A stretch of DNA of 38,705 bases, taken from the IMG/VR virus record IMGVR_UViG_3300034760_000018, positions 1 to 38,705 of that record; one strand, given 5' to 3'. A program made the translations under genes and the position numbers. Positions 22,960 to 29,639 of the stretch are shown here, in pieces. Source of the DNA: a virus. The notes below the pieces were generated by a model. That model was not told the origin of the DNA. It was given only the letters and a program-made list of their open reading frames with translations, and ran no database searches. How positions within the stretch are numbered: position 1 is the first letter of the stretch; each line of letters starts with the position of its first letter.

Positions 22960-23176
22960 CGAGCGCATCTTCCTGGCGAAGCGTCATGTTTCCATCAATG
23001 GTCACAGCGCTCAGGTCAGGCAGCGTCTTCCTCACTAGGACTTCAATAGCCTTAATCTGCGTGGCGCTCAGGTCGAGATCGCCAAGTGCATGTTTTTCAA
23101 GGCGATTTAGCAACTGACTTGTCTGGATTTTTGCCCGCACATCATCCTGATGCGTCGTTCTCATTCTAGCAGCCAT
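22946..23176 (-). CDS. Terminase small subunit candidate
   Basis: A 76-residue protein overlapping the start of the large terminase gene. The core VRAKIQTSQLLNRLEKHALG and then LSATQIKAIEVLVRKTLPDL matches a short helical protein that precedes terminase large subunits in many podoviruses and is taken to be the DNA-recognition subunit. It is shorter than classical TerS proteins and shows no separate helix-turn-helix. Position and motif are good; the biochemical role is inferred. Confidence 0.65.
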   Translation of the reverse strand: MAARMRTTHQDDVRAKIQTSQLLNRLEKHALGDLDLSATQIKAIEVLVRKTLPDLSAVTIDGNMTLRQEDALDVLR

Positions 23177-23213
23177 GTCATTGCCTTCCTGCGGGTCCAG
23201 TTACGGGTCGCCG

Positions 23214-23327
23214 CTAATTCCAGTCTCGCGGTGAGCGATTGGTTTGCGCCCATTGCCCCGGCGCGGGTTCGGTTATCTCAAACTCGGGCGTGGACTTCGT
23301 TACCGGCGTCCAGGCGCCCGCTCCCAT
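23214..23327 (-). CDS. 37-residue Trp-containing small protein
   Basis: A short frame starting three bases after the stop of the lectin-like gene (TAAGCAATGG) and running MGAGAWTPVTKSTPEFEITE onward to TAG 23214. Short proteins with W.P..K repeats often follow structural genes in phages. It is supported by position and composition only. Confidence 0.4.
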   Translation of the reverse strand: MGAGAWTPVTKSTPEFEITEPAPGQWAQTNRSPRDWN

Positions 23328-23330
23328 TGC

Positions 23331-23990
23331 TTAAGCGTTCGCGGCCTCGTATCCGCCATCGAGCGCCTTGGTGAAGGCACTCGTGCCAGGATTGAGAGTC
23401 AGCACTTCGGCGTCGAAGGTGCCAACCATGATGTTCCATTCGGACCAGGTGGCGGCGATCGTCACCGTAGTGCCGATCTGAGTGCCGTTGCGGTAGAACG
23501 AAACCGTCTTGGCGGTCTTGTCGCCGCGAACCGAAATGACATCGCCATCGACCGCGACTGGCGGGATGCTGAGCTGCGTGCCCGCCCCGTTGGCGTTGAC
23601 CGTGATATGACAGTCCCCTGCGTTTACACTGAGCAGCGCAGCGAGTGCGTTCGTGTAGCCTGGAAGCGAGTTGCTTAGGTCGGAGGGGCCATAAACCTGC
23701 GTGCCGTCATCGACGCCGATCATCGCCCTCTGCCCAACCAGGTCGGTAAGCGTGACCTCGAACTGAAACTTGGACGGAGTAATTGCCCGGTTGGCTCGGA
23801 CAAATACGCGGAAAGCGTTGGCTGCAAGGCCGGTGGCGGTTAGCTTCGGCGTGCCGCTGAGCGTAATAACATCCGACTTGTCGGCAGTCGCGGTCGAGAA
23901 CTCCATCAGCGCGACAGACGCCCCACCACTATTGTCGGTGCTATTGGATGGACGAAGGCGAACGGCAGGACCAAGCGCTAGTCGTCCCAT
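23331..23990 (-). CDS. SPRY/concanavalin-like beta-sandwich virion protein candidate
   Basis: A 219-residue protein with a very strong ribosome site (TAGGAGG). From about residue 30 it is a beta-sandwich: FEVTLTDLVGQRAMIGVDDG, then LSVNAGDCHITVNANG, GDVISVRGDKTAKTVSFYRN and GTQIGTTVTI, a pattern like SPRY or concanavalin-type carbohydrate-binding domains. It has no signal peptide. It could be a head decoration, a fibre tip or a host-binding lectin. Its placement ahead of terminase and away from the tail genes is odd. Confidence 0.5.
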   Translation of the reverse strand: MGRLALGPAVRLRPSNSTDNSGGASVALMEFSTATADKSDVITLSGTPKLTATGLAANAFRVFVRANRAITPSKFQFEVTLTDLVGQRAMIGVDDGTQVYGPSDLSNSLPGYTNALAALLSVNAGDCHITVNANGAGTQLSIPPVAVDGDVISVRGDKTAKTVSFYRNGTQIGTTVTIAATWSEWNIMVGTFDAEVLTLNPGTSAFTKALDGGYEAANA

Positions 23991-23999
23991 GCTGGCCTC

Positions 24000-24155
24000 C
24001 TACGCTGCGGAATCAGGCTTCTTGGACTCGCGCTCAAGCAGCCGGAACATCGCCTCTGGGTCCATCAGGTCGATCATGCCTTCAAGCTCGGCGTCTTCGC
24101 TCAACAGCCGCAACTTCGGTGTCCGGCGAACGAACGGCAGGATCTTAGCCGTCAT
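24000..24155 (-). CDS. 51-residue hypothetical protein
   Basis: A short frame from ATG 24155 to TAG 24000: MTAKILPFVRRTPKLRLLSE followed by an acidic amphipathic helix (MIDLMDPEAMFRLLERE). It overlaps the preceding gene by 11 bases and ends nine bases before the strong start of the lectin-like gene. Overlap and helical periodicity argue for a real gene; the function is unknown. Confidence 0.5.
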   Translation of the reverse strand: MTAKILPFVRRTPKLRLLSEDAELEGMIDLMDPEAMFRLLERESKKPDSAA

Positions 24156-24360
24156 TGCGATCAGCCTGTGACGGCATATGCTTCAACATCGCCTCGATGC
24201 GGAACTCTTCTTCTGCCTGGCGTTCGGATTCGTTCATCTCGATACATTCATCGATCCATGCCTGGTTGCGTGCGGCACGGGTTGCCAGAACATCGTCGGG
24301 CACGGCTTTGGTTATGTGGATCGTTAGCTTCGGTTGTTTGCGGCGACCTAAGCCTGGCAT
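24145..24360 (-). CDS. 71-residue hypothetical protein
   Basis: From ATG 24360 (MPGLGRRKQPKLTIHITKAV), one base past the stop of the membrane microprotein upstream. A short strand (LTIHITKAV) is followed by a long charged helix (NQAWIDECIEMNESERQAEE). The longer frame start at 24384 would overlap the microprotein. It is not recognised. Confidence 0.5.
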   Translation of the reverse strand: MPGLGRRKQPKLTIHITKAVPDDVLATRAARNQAWIDECIEMNESERQAEEEFRIEAMLKHMPSQADRNDG

Positions 24361-24361
24361 G

Positions 24362-24481
24362 TCAGGCAAGCGCCCACAGAGCACCGAGAACGAAGCCGAC
24401 TAAAAACAATGCGCCAGCCACAAGAATGAGACGCACTGCATCTCGCGCCACCACGGCCGCAGCGAAGCCGGGCCCAATCAC
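24362..24481 (-). CDS. 39-residue membrane microprotein
   Basis: A GTG-started frame (GTGA overlap with the preceding microprotein) encoding a basic N-terminus and a hydrophobic helix, LILVAGALFLVGFVLGALWA at 18-37. It ends one base before the next gene's start. Together with the 31-residue frame upstream it forms a pair of coupled membrane microproteins at the head of the late operon. Confidence 0.5.
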   Translation of the reverse strand: MIGPGFAAAVVARDAVRLILVAGALFLVGFVLGALWALA

Positions 24482-24573
24482 ACCAGCGCCCCGAACACAA
24501 AGCCCGTCGCGAAGATCAGCCCAAGCACAGCCCATGCGTGCCAGCCTGTGACAGCGATGGGGTTACGCTCCAT
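24478..24573 (-). CDS. 31-residue membrane microprotein
   Basis: ATG 24573, with AGGAG upstream, encodes MERNPIAVTGWHAWAVLGLI and ends with FATGFVFGALV: one transmembrane helix. Its GTG codon and stop form a GTGA overlap with the next microprotein. Holin-like partners or small virion or membrane modulators are possible; nothing decides between them. Confidence 0.5.
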   Translation of the reverse strand: MERNPIAVTGWHAWAVLGLIFATGFVFGALV

Positions 24574-24706
24574 TGGCTGACTCCTGTGAGTGGCGCGGGT
24601 GCCAAGCTGTCGCCTTGGCGTTTAACAACCAACATGATGGCAGGCTGCCCGCTGTGTAGGTGCCGCGCGCAGCAACGATGTCAGGCCACGGCTCATTAGG
24701 TGACAT
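24563..24706 (-). CDS. Possible 47-residue first gene of the late operon
   Basis: A frame from ATG 24706 to TAA 24563, starting MSPNEPWPDIVAARGTYTAG and ending over the ATG of the membrane microprotein (11-base overlap). The overlap style fits the operon, but the ribosome site is poor and the sequence is not recognised. If it is not translated, the stretch 24574-24868 is simply the late promoter and leader. Confidence 0.33.
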   Translation of the reverse strand: MSPNEPWPDIVAARGTYTAGSLPSCWLLNAKATAWHPRHSQESANGA

Positions 24707-24729
24707 GGCTGGTTATCGGTGCGCGCGGC

Positions 24730-24766
24730 TCGGCACTGCGCGAGGGGTGTCGCTCAACTGTGCCGA
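24730..24766 (-). other. Hairpin in the late leader
   Basis: TCGGCAC (24730-24736) and GTGCCGA (24760-24766) can pair with a 23-base loop in the transcript from the late promoter. There is no U-tract, so it is not an intrinsic terminator; it could be a regulatory leader structure or chance. Confidence 0.25.
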
Positions 24767-24818
24767 ATCTGAAGAGGTGTGCCGTCTGCTCTAGGCGCGC
24801 AGAACGACATTGACGATT

Positions 24819-24847
24819 TACATAACAAAGCGATTGAACCGCGTCAA
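24819..24847 (-). promoter_or_regulatory. Late-operon promoter candidate
   Basis: On the minus strand TTGACG (24847-24842) and TATGTA (24824-24819) are separated by 17 bases, with a TG element just before the -10. This is the best sigma-70-like promoter I can see in the window. It lies in the 295-base gap between the last early-left gene and the first late genes and points into the late operon. Confidence 0.6.
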
Positions 24848-24858
24848 CTGATAGATTT

Positions 24859-24867
24859 TGTGAATAA
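24859..24867 (-). promoter_or_regulatory. DnaA box upstream of the late promoter
   Basis: TTATTCACA on the minus strand fits the DnaA-box consensus TTATNCACA exactly. It lies 11 bases upstream of the -35 element, centred near -51, a normal activator position. The phage encodes a stand-alone DnaA domain IV protein at 27613-27948 that would be expected to bind such a box. The site could also serve host DnaA or be chance. Confidence 0.45.
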
Positions 24868-24868
24868 G

Positions 24869-25204
24869 TCACCGCGTCCGACCATACGCATCGCAGACCT
24901 TATGCGAGGTCACAATCGGGATCATCGTTCGGTTGGACATGGTGTAAGAGGTGACGACTTGCGTGTGAGCGCTGGTGCAAGCCCATTCGTTCTTTTTAAG
25001 CGTCACCAAATTAGGGCTAGCCCCCTGCGCGATCAGCACAAAAGGCAATGCCCCAATGAAAACAGCCAGCGGGATGCCGACAAGCAAGGCAAGCGCAGCG
25101 CCTAACCGACTTTCCTCGTCTGCTACGCTGCGAGCCAGCCATAGTGTTCCGCCGAAGCAACCGAGCGCGAACATCGCCGCGAGCACGTGCAGGAAAATGC
25201 TCAC
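24869..25204 (-). CDS. Two-span membrane protein
   Basis: A 111-residue protein starting at GTG 25204 in a GTGA overlap. Hydrophobic helices lie at about 3-25 (FLHVLAAMFALGCFGGTLWL) and 34-60 (ALALLVGIPLAVFIGALPFV). The C-terminal part (WACTSAHTQVVTSYTMSNRT and then IPIVTSHKVCDAYGR) resembles tails of small phage membrane proteins of unknown function. It is the last gene of the early-left operon; its stop is just before the DnaA box. Confidence 0.55.
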   Translation of the reverse strand: MSIFLHVLAAMFALGCFGGTLWLARSVADEESRLGAALALLVGIPLAVFIGALPFVLIAQGASPNLVTLKKNEWACTSAHTQVVTSYTMSNRTMIPIVTSHKVCDAYGRTR

Positions 25205-25806
25205 GCTGCCACCATCAACAGGTGCGCGACCTGCCCATGAAGTCTGTGCGCTGCCAGACTGAAGCGCAGTTTGTCTTCCTTGGTGAGCCGGGGTGTGGCG
25301 TTCCAGGCGCCGACGACAACGAACTGGAACAGCTCCAGCAAATGCTTCGGTATCGCCAGCTCGGCATAGACGACATCGGCGCGCGCTTCGGCTTGAGCGC
25401 TCGATCGGGCGGAGTGATCCCAGCCTGCCCCGCCCCTGCCGCCTACACCGCCGTAGTTAGCCGTTGTGCCCTGCCCGCTGTCGAATGCCAGCTCGAAGCG
25501 TTCGCCATACCATTCGCAGGCTAATGCTTGCTCAGGCGTGATGACGCCGGCATTCCGTAGCTTCTCAACCCGTGTGAGCTTACGGACGGTCTGGCGGGCC
25601 TTGTCGCTCTTGTGTTCGCGTGTGTCGCGATCAGGCTCGGCGGCTCGAAGCCTCACCATCTCGCGCTGGTCCGCGTCCGTGTGATTGGATATGTCAGCCA
25701 GCGCCAGGCCATGCCTAGCTTGCTCAGGCGTGGTTACGGTGAGCGCCACCTTCGCCACCGGATCAATGCGAGGCTTTCTTGCTCGGCGGGATTTGCCCTT
25801 GGTCAT
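25201..25806 (-). CDS. DUF6456-like protein, candidate late regulator
   Basis: A 201-residue protein from ATG 25806 (ATGA overlap with the methyltransferase). The N-terminus is very basic (KGKSRRARKPR). Residues 75-195 match the outline of alphaproteobacterial DUF6456: a helix KLRNAGVITPEQALACEWYG with ERFELAF, then TTANYGGVGGRGG, then AELAIPKHLLELFQFVVVGA and a final helix. The family is thought to act with DNA, but its function is not settled. Its place just ahead of the late promoter is where phages often keep their late activator. The family call is moderate; the regulatory role is inference. Confidence 0.5.
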   Translation of the reverse strand: MTKGKSRRARKPRIDPVAKVALTVTTPEQARHGLALADISNHTDADQREMVRLRAAEPDRDTREHKSDKARQTVRKLTRVEKLRNAGVITPEQALACEWYGERFELAFDSGQGTTANYGGVGGRGGAGWDHSARSSAQAEARADVVYAELAIPKHLLELFQFVVVGAWNATPRLTKEDKLRFSLAAHRLHGQVAHLLMVAA

Positions 25807-26375
25807 CGGGCGATGCCTTCGGCCCGCGCTGCGACCTCTTCGGGGCTCAGCCGCTTCGCGTCTTCGTGCCAGCATCGCATCGCTATCGCGGGTGGCCGGA
25901 AAACCACTACGGCAGACGGGAATGGCGCATCTTTTATCCCGTTGAACTTCAAGCGACCCCGCAAAAACCGAACCTCACCTTTTGCCGCGTAGTCGTGCCA
26001 CCAGGCGGTATCGGTTCGGGCGGGAACCAAACAAACGATTGTCGCGCCGATGAGGCTACTTTCGTAAGCCTTGCGCATCCACTTACCGATTTCTCGACCA
26101 TATGGAGGATTCATCCAGCAGACACCCGACCAGTCTTTAGAGAGACCGTCCTGTTCTGGAGTAAAATAGGTTGGGCATTTCGCATTGCTTGCGATCGCGC
26201 AAACATCAGTGCCGAAGCCAAACTCTCTATCGAGAGCGTCGAACGTATCTTGCGGCGTGGGCCACAAATCCGTGGCGCTGGAGTAATGCACCGCGCAAGG
26301 GATGCCAGCTAAGCCCGAGACTTTAGGCTCGGCCCCGCAAGGGGTGGCAGCCCGGTCCGAAGGATGCGCCCCCAT
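25803..26375 (-). CDS. Phage DNA N-6-adenine methyltransferase
   Basis: A 190-residue protein of the phage Dam-type family (DNA_N6_adenine MTase). The family opening DLWPTPQDTFDALDREFGF (37-55), the catalytic NPPY (89-92, WMNPPYGREIGKWM) and the late strand with LVPARTDTAWWHDY and RGRLKFNG are all present. I start at ATG 26375, which overlaps the preceding TGA as TGATG; the frame is open to 26405. It would methylate phage DNA, protecting against restriction or tuning DnaA/replication timing. The site specificity cannot be read. Confidence 0.85.
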   Translation of the reverse strand: MGAHPSDRAATPCGAEPKVSGLAGIPCAVHYSSATDLWPTPQDTFDALDREFGFGTDVCAIASNAKCPTYFTPEQDGLSKDWSGVCWMNPPYGREIGKWMRKAYESSLIGATIVCLVPARTDTAWWHDYAAKGEVRFLRGRLKFNGIKDAPFPSAVVVFRPPAIAMRCWHEDAKRLSPEEVAARAEGIAR

Positions 26376-26515
26376 CACGCCTCCATCTCCGAACTCCACC
26401 CACACATCGCACCATCAATAGCAACAGCAGCAGCCATGAAGATAAAGGCAGCGCTGAACAGGAGCGCAGAGAGAATGCCCGAGGCGGCTAGGACGGTTGC
26501 GGTGCGGGGTTTCAT
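26375..26515 (-). CDS. 46-residue membrane protein
   Basis: A short frame from ATG 26515, coupled to the preceding stop by ATGA and to the methyltransferase start by TGATG. One transmembrane helix (about 7-32, LAASGILSALLFSAAFIFMA) is followed by a short acidic tail. Exact coupling on both sides supports translation. The role is unknown. Confidence 0.5.
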   Translation of the reverse strand: MKPRTATVLAASGILSALLFSAAFIFMAAAVAIDGAMCGWSSEMEA

Positions 26516-26844
26516 GCGGTCGGCCCGATCGTCACCTGGTCATTGTGGATGAACCAGTGGCAGTCGCTTCGCCCGATGCTGCGCAGGTGCGCGTTACCCC
26601 GTTCATCCGCAGCGTCCAACATCTCGCGGCTCACCGCTTTTTTCGCCATGAGCGCTAGCAGATCGGCCGCTTTCGGCATCCAGCGTTCAGTGCGCGCCCA
26701 TTCGCGGGCGGCGATTTGCAGCTTCACCGGATCGGCGTCGGCCAAGTCTTTAGCGAGCAATCCGACCTGTGCAGCATGGGCCTCCTGGTCAGCAGCGGTA
26801 AGCGGCCTGAAGCGAAAGCCGAGTTCCGTGATGATCTTCAGCAC
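26512..26844 (-). CDS. Replication-cluster helical protein
   Basis: A 110-residue protein if started at GTG 26844 (GAGGAGG about 12 bases upstream); the frame is open to 26976, but that part shadows the replication protein. The sequence LKIITELGFRFRPLTAADQE, then IAAREWARTERWMPKAADLL matches a phage family found beside replication genes, with the MPKA.DL turn as hallmark. It may be a helicase-loader-like or accessory factor; this is not shown. The start is uncertain. Confidence 0.5.
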   Translation of the reverse strand: MLKIITELGFRFRPLTAADQEAHAAQVGLLAKDLADADPVKLQIAAREWARTERWMPKAADLLALMAKKAVSREMLDAADERGNAHLRSIGRSDCHWFIHNDQVTIGPTA

Positions 26845-27616
26845 CCGGTTGTCGGGCCTCCTCGTCGAGGATTGTCCGGTATATGTCGCTAAGGGGGTTG
26901 GTCCGAGGTCGCTGTATGCTTCCGAGCCGTGAGTATTTGTCGCGGTGTGCTGACCTGATCCAATTTCCGAATGCATCGTCCCAATCCTTCTTTAAGCCCT
27001 TGCCCTTTTCCGGTTTTGCGTTGGCGGCCCACGCTCGGAATGATTCCAGTTCCGCCTCAAAGGCGCCGGGCGGCCAGTTCTCGACCATCGTTTGAGTGTT
27101 GGGAGACAGCGCCCTTGTCGGCACCCAATCCAAAGGAAGGGCCAGCCAAGTAATTTTGCTCGCGCGTGTTTTAGGTGAAGAAGCTTTAGCTTCTGAACTT
27201 ACTTCCTTAACTTCTTCCCTTCCTTGTTCTGTGTCTTGCCCCTGTCTTGCGTCTGTCTCGTCCGGCGTCTTGCCCACTGTCTCACGCGAGTTTGCTTCGA
27301 GCTGATATTGTGCGTAATTACATATAGTTACGACCGACAGCCCTGTCTCAATCTGGACCTTAACCATTGTCTCGGCTTTGAGGCGTTTTAGAAGACGCTC
27401 AATCCACGCCTTGTCGCGATCCATCGCCCTTGCGAAGTCCCGAACGGAGATTGCGAGCTGGCCCCTGCCGAGATGGATTGCCCGTTCCTTGTATCGAACA
27501 CGAATGGGTTTCCACGCGGCTCTCGCGACCAGCCAAGCGAACGCCATAGCCTCAGCGTCGTTGCGGAACGCAGGGTGGCCGATCAGCGAGCGGTGGATAC
27601 GGACATAGCCGCTCAT
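26789..27616 (-). CDS. Replication initiation protein
   Basis: A 275-residue protein. The N-terminal 110 residues form a phage replication-type winged helix: GYVRIHRSLIGHPAFRN, WKPIRVRYKERAIHLGRGQL, AISVRDFARAMDRDKAWIER and the wing VKVQIETGLSVVTICNYAQY. A Glu/Asp/Gln-rich linker (115-155) leads to a C-terminal domain with WLALPLDWVP, a helix AFEAELESFRAWA and KGKGLKKDWDDAFGNWIRSA, the DnaT/replication-O-like end that contacts single-stranded DNA or the host helicase. It overlaps the DnaA-like gene by ATGA. The origin may lie within this gene or nearby; no iteron cluster was found by eye. Confidence 0.75.
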   Translation of the reverse strand: MSGYVRIHRSLIGHPAFRNDAEAMAFAWLVARAAWKPIRVRYKERAIHLGRGQLAISVRDFARAMDRDKAWIERLLKRLKAETMVKVQIETGLSVVTICNYAQYQLEANSRETVGKTPDETDARQGQDTEQGREEVKEVSSEAKASSPKTRASKITWLALPLDWVPTRALSPNTQTMVENWPPGAFEAELESFRAWAANAKPEKGKGLKKDWDDAFGNWIRSAHRDKYSRLGSIQRPRTNPLSDIYRTILDEEARQPGAEDHHGTRLSLQAAYRC

Positions 27617-27948
27617 GCCATCAGCTTCCGGCGCAGATACCGAACCTTGCCGGCCAATTCCTTGTCAGCCTTCAAGCGCGCCTTGGCCTGGGCTATGCCG
27701 TGCATTATCGTTGTGTGATCGCGGAATCCAAAGTGACGACCGATGTTCGGCAGCGATAGCGGTGTCATCTCTCGCGCCAGCAGCATGGCGTATTGCCGCG
27801 GCCATGCGACATCGCGCCCCCGCCGTTGCGAAACCATTTCGATCAGCGGAATATGGAAGGACGCAGCAACAGCGCGCTGGATCGATGCGACCGAAGGATG
27901 ATGCCGCGTTATCGGCTCATCGGTGTAGGGTTGGAGCGAGGGGAGCAT
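27613..27948 (-). CDS. Stand-alone DnaA domain IV (DnaA-box-binding) protein
   Basis: A 111-residue protein, essentially the C-terminal DNA-binding domain of DnaA with no AAA+ part. The basic loop and helix include QRRGRDVAWPRQYAMLLARE (41-60), then SLPNIGRHFG and the DnaA signature FRDHTTIMHGIAQAK (75-89). It would bind TTATNCACA boxes without ATP control. It starts in a TAATG overlap and precedes the replication protein, so it may direct initiation, compete with host DnaA, or act at the DnaA box beside the late promoter. Confidence 0.85.
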   Translation of the reverse strand: MLPSLQPYTDEPITRHHPSVASIQRAVAASFHIPLIEMVSQRRGRDVAWPRQYAMLLAREMTPLSLPNIGRHFGFRDHTTIMHGIAQAKARLKADKELAGKVRYLRRKLMA

Positions 27949-28241
27949 TAGGCTGCTTCCCCGGGTGCGCCGTAATAATTGCAGTCGTGCTCGACGCCGG
28001 CCCTGTCTTCCGCGGGCGTGTATGGCTTGCCGCACTCGACCAGATAGCCTTCAGCCTCGATGATCTTGGGGTAGGCTGGCAGGCTCGTCGCGCAGCCCGC
28101 CAGGGCCACAGCCACAAGAATTATACCCAGAGGAAGCGCAAAAGCCGGTATCGGCGTCTGAACCGGCGAGTTGAGGTTCAGCCAGAAGAATGCCGCGGCG
28201 ATAAGCAGGCAGATGATACCTATGATGAGCGGGGTGCTCAT
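27948..28241 (-). CDS. Two-span membrane protein or lipoprotein
   Basis: A 97-residue protein with hydrophobic segments at about 4-22 (PLIIGIICLLIAAAFFWLNL) and 32-50 (FALPLGIILVAVALAGCATS). The second ends in LAGC, so a lipobox is possible, but it is not N-terminal. The tail has Cys residues and YLVECGKPYTPAEDRAGVEH. It sits in the replication operon with ATGA coupling. The function is unknown. Confidence 0.5.
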   Translation of the reverse strand: MSTPLIIGIICLLIAAAFFWLNLNSPVQTPIPAFALPLGIILVAVALAGCATSLPAYPKIIEAEGYLVECGKPYTPAEDRAGVEHDCNYYGAPGEAA

Positions 28242-28627
28242 TCCGAGTTGCCCGGATATGGATGCGAAGGAGGCTCACCGCCGTCCACAATGGCGCAGGT
28301 TCCGATCGAGCCAGGCGGGAGGCCGCGGGCTTTTGCAAGGACGACGGCGGCCCTCTCTCGGAGTGTCTTTCCTTCAGGATCGTGAATCAGTGAGGCTGCA
28401 TCAAGGTTGCAAAGCAGATCATGCAGCGCCTCGTAAAGTTCCGGCGCGGCGGCTATTAGACGGGCGTTGGCGTTGGTTAGAGTGTTGTGATTGTTGCCGC
28501 CGCAAATCAAGTCGCGATATTCTGTTCCGGTTGGGTCGTGGAACAGGTCAGGCCCACTGTGGACGAACCAAACGCCATATCCATTTGGTGTAGCCTTCCA
28601 CGGCCCCGGGGTGAACGAAGCTCTCAT
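28238..28627 (-). CDS. TPGPW/NARLIAAAP family phage protein
   Basis: A 129-residue protein with SFTPGPWKATPNG near the N-terminus and NANARLIAAAPELYEALHDL (about 70-89) in the middle, followed by a helix with TLRERAAVVLAKARGLP. The family is frequent in phages and has no known function. It is the longer of two copies in this genome; the other is at 635-934. Overlaps of four bases link it to both neighbours. Confidence 0.7.
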   Translation of the reverse strand: MRASFTPGPWKATPNGYGVWFVHSGPDLFHDPTGTEYRDLICGGNNHNTLTNANARLIAAAPELYEALHDLLCNLDAASLIHDPEGKTLRERAAVVLAKARGLPPGSIGTCAIVDGGEPPSHPYPGNSE

Positions 28628-29268
28628 GCCGCAATCCTTTCCCTACATGCGGTGCGGGCGATGCTCAGCAGGAGATCGCGGAACGGCGCCGGCGTTCCGA
28701 TGCGTGGACTGCTGTCAGTGCCGCCGCCGCGGGTGCAAAGCTCGCCCAGCTTCTTTGCTTTCTTGAGGCCGATGCGCTCAACCAGCTCGGGGTCTGGCTC
28801 CCACTTGCTCGCGCCCCAATCGAGGCTCGGCAATTCGCATTTGTAAGCAAGCAACAGCGTAGGCTTGCGGGCGTAATGTCCGTAGCGTCCCTGCTCCACG
28901 CAGCAGGTCCAGCCACCGTCGAAGAGGCCGGAGCTTATCCATCCGCCGGTGCGCGGCGGGATATTCAGCCCGAAATGCGGCCAGGCATATGACTCCCAGG
29001 GGTGCTCGATGATGCCGCCGAACGTCCTTGCTGCCCAAAGTGAATGGGCAAAACAGCCCCCATCATCACCCTTCTTCTTGCGGACACCTGTTTGCGCGAT
29101 GACCAGAGGCGAGCCGGCCCACATCTTGCCCCAGCGCGGACAGGGCGTGTGCGAAATCACAGGATGCGGCCCGCGATAAAGCCGTGCATCCCGCGGCTCA
29201 TCCCAAGGGTCCACATCGGGCAGGCCGAAGTAGCAGCCGCCTGTCTGGACATAGAGCGCGGCGATCAC
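28624..29268 (-). CDS. Conserved phage protein with cytosine-methyltransferase-like motifs
   Basis: A 214-residue protein of a family common in phages but not characterised: AALYVQTGGCYFGLPDVDPW, then ISHTPCPRWGKMW (PC at 42-43), GDDGGCFAHSLWA, GGIIEHPWESYAW (EHP 88-90) and VEQGRYGHYARKPTLLL. The PC..W, EHP and Q...GH.A.KPT pieces recall motifs IV, VI and VIII of DNA cytosine-5 methyltransferases, but no SAM-binding motif I is seen. It may be a distant relative or a modification-linked protein. It lies between RusA and the TPGPW gene. Confidence 0.5.
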   Translation of the reverse strand: MIAALYVQTGGCYFGLPDVDPWDEPRDARLYRGPHPVISHTPCPRWGKMWAGSPLVIAQTGVRKKKGDDGGCFAHSLWAARTFGGIIEHPWESYAWPHFGLNIPPRTGGWISSGLFDGGWTCCVEQGRYGHYARKPTLLLAYKCELPSLDWGASKWEPDPELVERIGLKKAKKLGELCTRGGGTDSSPRIGTPAPFRDLLLSIARTACRERIAA

Positions 29269-29639
29269 GCCGCCAACCTCACGATAACCTTGCCCTTGGG
29301 CGTCGGTTCACAGCGGCGGATCGTGAGCGTGAAGCGCTGGTCGTTGACCACATGGGCGTCTGAAAACCCGTCCAGCATCGCCTTTGCTGACGACAGCATG
29401 TTATCCAAGTCGCGCTTGCGGGCGTCGGGCGGAAAGAACTCGACCAGCAGCGGTATTTCACCGTCTGCCGGCAGGGTCAGCGGATCGATCCGCGAAATCC
29501 AATAGGCTTGCTCGCGATAGGCTTTGGCGATGCGAGCCTTGGCGTGAAAGTGCGATCGAGCGTTCGGTGACAGCTCCTTGGGTGGCCAAGGGAATTGAAT
29601 CGCGGCGGCGGCGTTCAACGGATCGTCCAGACGACACAC
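29265..29639 (-). CDS. rusA: RusA-family Holliday junction resolvase
   Basis: A 124-residue protein. The N-terminal PWPPKELSPNARSHFHAKAR is the RusA opening, and the catalytic block RKRDLDNMLSSAKAMLDGF (74-92) carries Asp77, Asp79, Lys86 and Asp90, with HVVNDQRF completing the acidic site. RusA dimers cut four-way junctions and resolve recombination or replication intermediates before packaging. The start is a GTG overlapping the previous gene by 25 bases. Confidence 0.87.
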   Translation of the reverse strand: MCRLDDPLNAAAAIQFPWPPKELSPNARSHFHAKARIAKAYREQAYWISRIDPLTLPADGEIPLLVEFFPPDARKRDLDNMLSSAKAMLDGFSDAHVVNDQRFTLTIRRCEPTPKGKVIVRLAA

